From assembly GCA_965644315.1 (NCBI GenBank), contig CBFFRQ010000089.1:682001-746000 (forward strand): a stretch of 64,000 nt of DNA, in the 5' to 3' direction. Within the stretch, counting starts at the first letter, position 1; every line of letters starts with the position of its first letter. This stretch comes from Caecitellus pseudoparvulus. Lineage: Eukaryota; Bigyra: Bicosoecida. Below the pieces are notes generated by a model. That model ran no database searches. It was not told where the DNA came from and saw only the letters and a program-made list of their open reading frames with translations. Position numbers and translations under genes: made by a program. Shown one piece after another: positions 61,572-64,000 of this stretch.

Positions 61572-63194
61572 ATGGCGGCTGTTGATGTGGAGGCATGTGC
61601 CAGTCCTGGGGTTGGCTCGCCTGCCTCGCCGGCCTGGTCCAGCGACGCGCTCGAGCAGGTGCCAGCAGCACTGCTGCTGTGGTACAACAGCCACCGGCGC
61701 AAGTTGCCATGGCGGGGCGACGCACCGCCATTCAGTGGCAGCACACGACAAGCCACCGAAGACCGCATGCGAGGGAAGGAGGCTGGGGGCAAGAGCAGTG
61801 CAGGGACTGGCCAGGCGAAGCTGTCAAGCTTCTTCAAATCCAGCAAGCCGATTTCCGCACCGTCCAAGGCGCCTGCCGGCCCCCCTGCTCCCCCCGCACC
61901 ACAGCAGGCAGCGAGCGAAGTCGCGATCCCTGTCACACCATATGGAGTGTGGATTTCAGAGGTCATGTTGCAGCAGACCCGCGTTGAAGCTGTCATTCCC
62001 TTCTGGCTCAAGTGGATGCAGCGCTTCCCAGACGTTGCAGCCCTGGCCACCGCGCCTGCGGAGGACGTCCTTGCTGCCTGGGCCGGGCTGGGGTTCTACC
62101 GCAGGGCACGGTCCCTGCACAAAGGCGCGCAGTTCATCATGTCCCAATGCGCCGGCCGCGTCCCTACGACTGTGAAGGAACTGTTGCGAGTGCCTTCCAT
62201 CGGCCCCTACACGGCCGGTGCCGTGGCTAGCATCGCCCTGGGGCAGCAGGAGGCAGTCGTGGACGGGAACGTCATCCGTGTGTGGTGCCGCATGCACCGC
62301 ATGGCCCTGGACCCCAAGGCACCAGCAACCGCCAAGACCTGCTGGCCCCTCTCTCGCAGCATCGTCCCGGCCCACCGCCCCGGTGACTTCAACCAGGCCC
62401 TTATGGAGCTGGGCGCCACCATCTGCACGCCCAAGGCGCCTGCATGCGACGCATGCCCAGTGGCACCCTGGTGTGCTGCCAGGGCTGAGAGCGTGGCCAA
62501 ACAAGAGCCAGGGGTGGTCCTGCAGTACCCAGCTGCAGCCAGCAAGAAGCCCCAGAAGCAGGTGGCCGGGTGCATGACACCGGTGCTGGGTGTGGATGGG
62601 CAGGGGCGATTGGGAACCCTCTTGCGTCGACGGCAGTCCAAAGGCGGGCTCCTGGCTGGCGCGTTCGAGCCTCCTGGAGCACTGCAGCTTCTCTCTGCCG
62701 CAGCAGGTGGTGCCGCGGGAGGAGGGGCGAGCGACCCGCCACCCACACCCCTGCCCTCACACGAAGAGATACTGCAAGAGGCGCTGCCTGAGGCACCTAT
62801 GCTGGACTGGGGCGATGAGCACACCATCACGCATGTGTTCAGCGGGGTCACACACACGCTGCGCGTGCGAGGGGCCTGGGCGGGCGCCCTTCCCGCTGGC
62901 ACCTGCCTGGCAGACACACCCTCCCCTCCCACTGCACAAGGACAGGCCGGGCCCTATGCCTGGTATGCCTTCGCTGCTCTGCCCCAGCTGGGCCTGACCA
63001 CATGGGCTTGCAAGATCCTTGCCACGGGCCTTGCCCGCGCACACGCCCCCTCCTCTGCCCGAGACGCTCTGTCCAGTCCACACGTGCAGCCCGCCCTGGC
63101 GCTGTTGGCAGCCCGCGGCAAGGCGAAAGCTGCCAAGCGCCGTGGCCCAGAGCCTGGTAGTGGCGCCGGCCCCGCGAAAATGGCTCGCAAGTAA
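61572..63194 (+). CDS. MUTYH: Adenine DNA glycosylase (MutY/MUTYH)
   Basis: Removes adenine mispaired with 8-oxoguanine (base excision repair). Single exon, 540 aa. Features in order: LLWYNSHRRKLPWRGD; a unique Ser/Pro/Ala insert of about 70 residues containing a PCNA-box sequence QAKLSSFF (81-88); TPYGVWISEVMLQQTRVEAV with catalytic Glu130; helix-hairpin-helix LLRVPSIGPYTAGAVASIAL; VVDGNVIRV with catalytic Asp231; the 4Fe-4S loop C285-x6-C292-x2-C295-x5-C301; and a C-terminal MutT-like domain (TPVLGVDGQGRLGTLLRRR, then HTITHVFSGVTHTLRV) for 8-oxoG recognition. The tail AKRRGPEPGSGAGPAKMARK is a plausible nuclear signal. All key catalytic residues are present. Its stop is 34 nt from the stop of the next, convergent gene. 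Confidence 0.95.
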   Translation: MAAVDVEACASPGVGSPASPAWSSDALEQVPAALLLWYNSHRRKLPWRGDAPPFSGSTRQATEDRMRGKEAGGKSSAGTGQAKLSSFFKSSKPISAPSKAPAGPPAPPAPQQAASEVAIPVTPYGVWISEVMLQQTRVEAVIPFWLKWMQRFPDVAALATAPAEDVLAAWAGLGFYRRARSLHKGAQFIMSQCAGRVPTTVKELLRVPSIGPYTAGAVASIALGQQEAVVDGNVIRVWCRMHRMALDPKAPATAKTCWPLSRSIVPAHRPGDFNQALMELGATICTPKAPACDACPVAPWCAARAESVAKQEPGVVLQYPAAASKKPQKQVAGCMTPVLGVDGQGRLGTLLRRRQSKGGLLAGAFEPPGALQLLSAAAGGAAGGGASDPPPTPLPSHEEILQEALPEAPMLDWGDEHTITHVFSGVTHTLRVRGAWAGALPAGTCLADTPSPPTAQGQAGPYAWYAFAALPQLGLTTWACKILATGLARAHAPSSARDALSSPHVQPALALLAARGKAKAAKRRGPEPGSGAGPAKMARK

Positions 63195-63228
63195 CGCATG
63201 CCCACCTCCCACGAGCAGCGTGCATTGC

Positions 63229-64000
63229 CTACAGTTCCACCGACTCGACCAGGTCAAAGTCCCCCAAGAATGCATCCAGGCCTTCAGCACCACCCGGCAA
63301 GGCTTCTGTCGTGCTGTCGTCCAGCCCTTCTGCAGGCTCGGGAGCGCTGTCCTCCACTGGCGCAGATGGCGAATGCGCTGCCGAGTCACCCAGCGACCGC
63401 GAGTCACCCAGCGACAGCCCCAGGTCCTCGCCACCACCAGCCGCGCCCCAGGCCGAAGCCTGCTTGGGCGAGGCGGCCTTGGTTGGCGACAGGGACTCCA
63501 GGGGCACAGCCGTGGCCGACAGCACCTGCTCCTCGCCATCCTCCCCCCCCTCGGCGCCGGCCGCCTCCACCGACTCCTCCACCTCTTCGATGCTTTCATC
63601 CAGCTCATCCTCCTCGAAGTCGGAATCGCCGTACTCATCCTCACTGCTGCTTCCGTCCCCCGCTGCGTCGCCCTCTGCGGGGGGCGCGCCTCGCTCCTGC
63701 ACACTGCGCGCTCCCAGCGTCACCCCAGGCTGTGATGTCAACGCCCCCCGCAGCTCTGCACTCGTGGCTGTGTCTTCGAACGAGCTGCTGAGGTCTGCTG
63801 CAGAGGTGGCATGCTCAGGGCCGGGGGACAGGGCTGAGGTCTCCACGCCTCGAGGGGCAGGGGGCGGCGAATCGTCCCCAGAGCCCTGGCCGCCAACTGC
63901 ATCCCGCAGGCCCTCCAAGGAGCCCATGCTGCCCAGGGCCGGAACACTGGGGCCTGTTCCCGGAAGGGGAGGAGGAGAGGAACCCAGCGCAGGCACTGGG
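63229..64000 (-). CDS. Acidic protein, C-terminal part only
   Basis: Minus-strand frame open from the right edge to TGA/TAA-type stop at 63229, at least 256 codons, no start in the window. Strongly acidic and Ser-rich: EDEYGDSDFEEDELDESIEE (partly in view around 63640-63580) and a C-terminus DAFLGDFDLVESVEL. A short duplication GDSRSLGDS is visible. No fold or family recognised; probably a disordered tail of a larger protein. Reality is supported by length, lack of a competing frame and tail-to-tail placement with MutY like the other convergent pairs. Confidence 0.55.
   Translation of the reverse strand, partial: PVPALGSSPPPLPGTGPSVPALGSMGSLEGLRDAVGGQGSGDDSPPPAPRGVETSALSPGPEHATSAADLSSSFEDTATSAELRGALTSQPGVTLGARSVQERGAPPAEGDAAGDGSSSEDEYGDSDFEEDELDESIEEVEESVEAAGAEGGEDGEEQVLSATAVPLESLSPTKAASPKQASAWGAAGGGEDLGLSLGDSRSLGDSAAHSPSAPVEDSAPEPAEGLDDSTTEALPGGAEGLDAFLGDFDLVESVEL

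Noticed and set aside
58470-63194. A functional DNA-repair or transcription cluster (MYB, MutY, PARG, BRCT)
   Set aside because: Genes are on both strands, monocistronic with own introns, and mixed with unrelated metabolism and signalling; proximity looks incidental.

Overview
This 64 kb window is GC-rich nuclear DNA from a eukaryote. Its genes carry GT-AG spliceosomal introns (about 60-250 nt), long Ala/Pro/Gly/Ser-rich disordered stretches and typical eukaryotic protein families: TRAP-gamma, tuberin, PARG, PPWD1, CCP5, microcephalin-like and MYB. There is no operon structure, Shine-Dalgarno site, CRISPR array or rRNA. A class II (plant/bacterial type) DAHP synthase and a hybrid histidine kinase argue against an animal. 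Tuberin (TSC2) is generally reported missing from land plants and green algae, so it argues against those. A tubulin branch-point deglutamylase (CCP5) hints at cilia or flagella. The best fit is a GC-rich microalga or other free-living protist (for example haptophyte or stramenopile grade). I cannot name the species.

Layout. 1-1.65 kb (-): dual-specificity phosphatase running off the left edge. 2.0-4.4 kb (+): repeat-unit copy 1, made of a broken SMU1-like fragment followed by an intact ORF of unknown family. 5.3-7.2 kb (+): GRWD1 ribosome-assembly factor, tail to tail with TRAP-gamma (-, 7.2-8.0 kb). 8.4-10.5 kb (+): cysteinyl-tRNA synthetase. 10.7-17.6 kb (+): very long tuberin/TSC2. 17.7-19.0 kb (+): unknown protein. 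19.2-22.3 kb (+): PUS7 pseudouridine synthase, tail to tail with a giant single-exon protein kinase (-, 22.3-31.2 kb). 31.6-32.2 kb (-): small uncertain gene. 32.5-37.2 kb (+): five-pass prominin-like membrane glycoprotein. 37.5-40.4 kb (+): MINPP-type histidine phosphatase. 40.4-42.0 kb (+): PARG. 42.7-45.9 kb (+): hybrid histidine kinase. 46.1-48.8 kb (+): triple-BRCT microcephalin-like protein, tail to tail with PPWD1 (-, 48.9-51.0 kb). 51.5-53.8 kb (-): CCP5 carboxypeptidase. 53.9-56.3 kb (+): repeat-unit copy 2. 56.6-58.3 kb (+): DAHP synthase. 58.5-61.5 kb (+): R2R3-MYB. 61.6-63.2 kb (+): MutY glycosylase, tail to tail with the C-terminus of an acidic protein (-) leaving the right edge.

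The genes are mostly unrelated housekeeping, signalling and genome-maintenance functions, not a pathway cluster. The most unusual features are: (1) a 2.3-2.4 kb chimeric unit present twice, 52 kb apart, joining a fragment of the splicing factor SMU1 (with the same nonsense codon in both copies) to a conserved novel ORF; (2) an exact 11-mer, GCAATTTCCGC, found four times, always sense-oriented in introns or 5' leaders; (3) four out of four convergent gene pairs with only 24-34 nt between stop codons; (4) motif oddities in the MINPP-like enzyme (HAG instead of HAE), MutY (an N-terminal PIP box) and the histidine kinase (a nine-cysteine insert).
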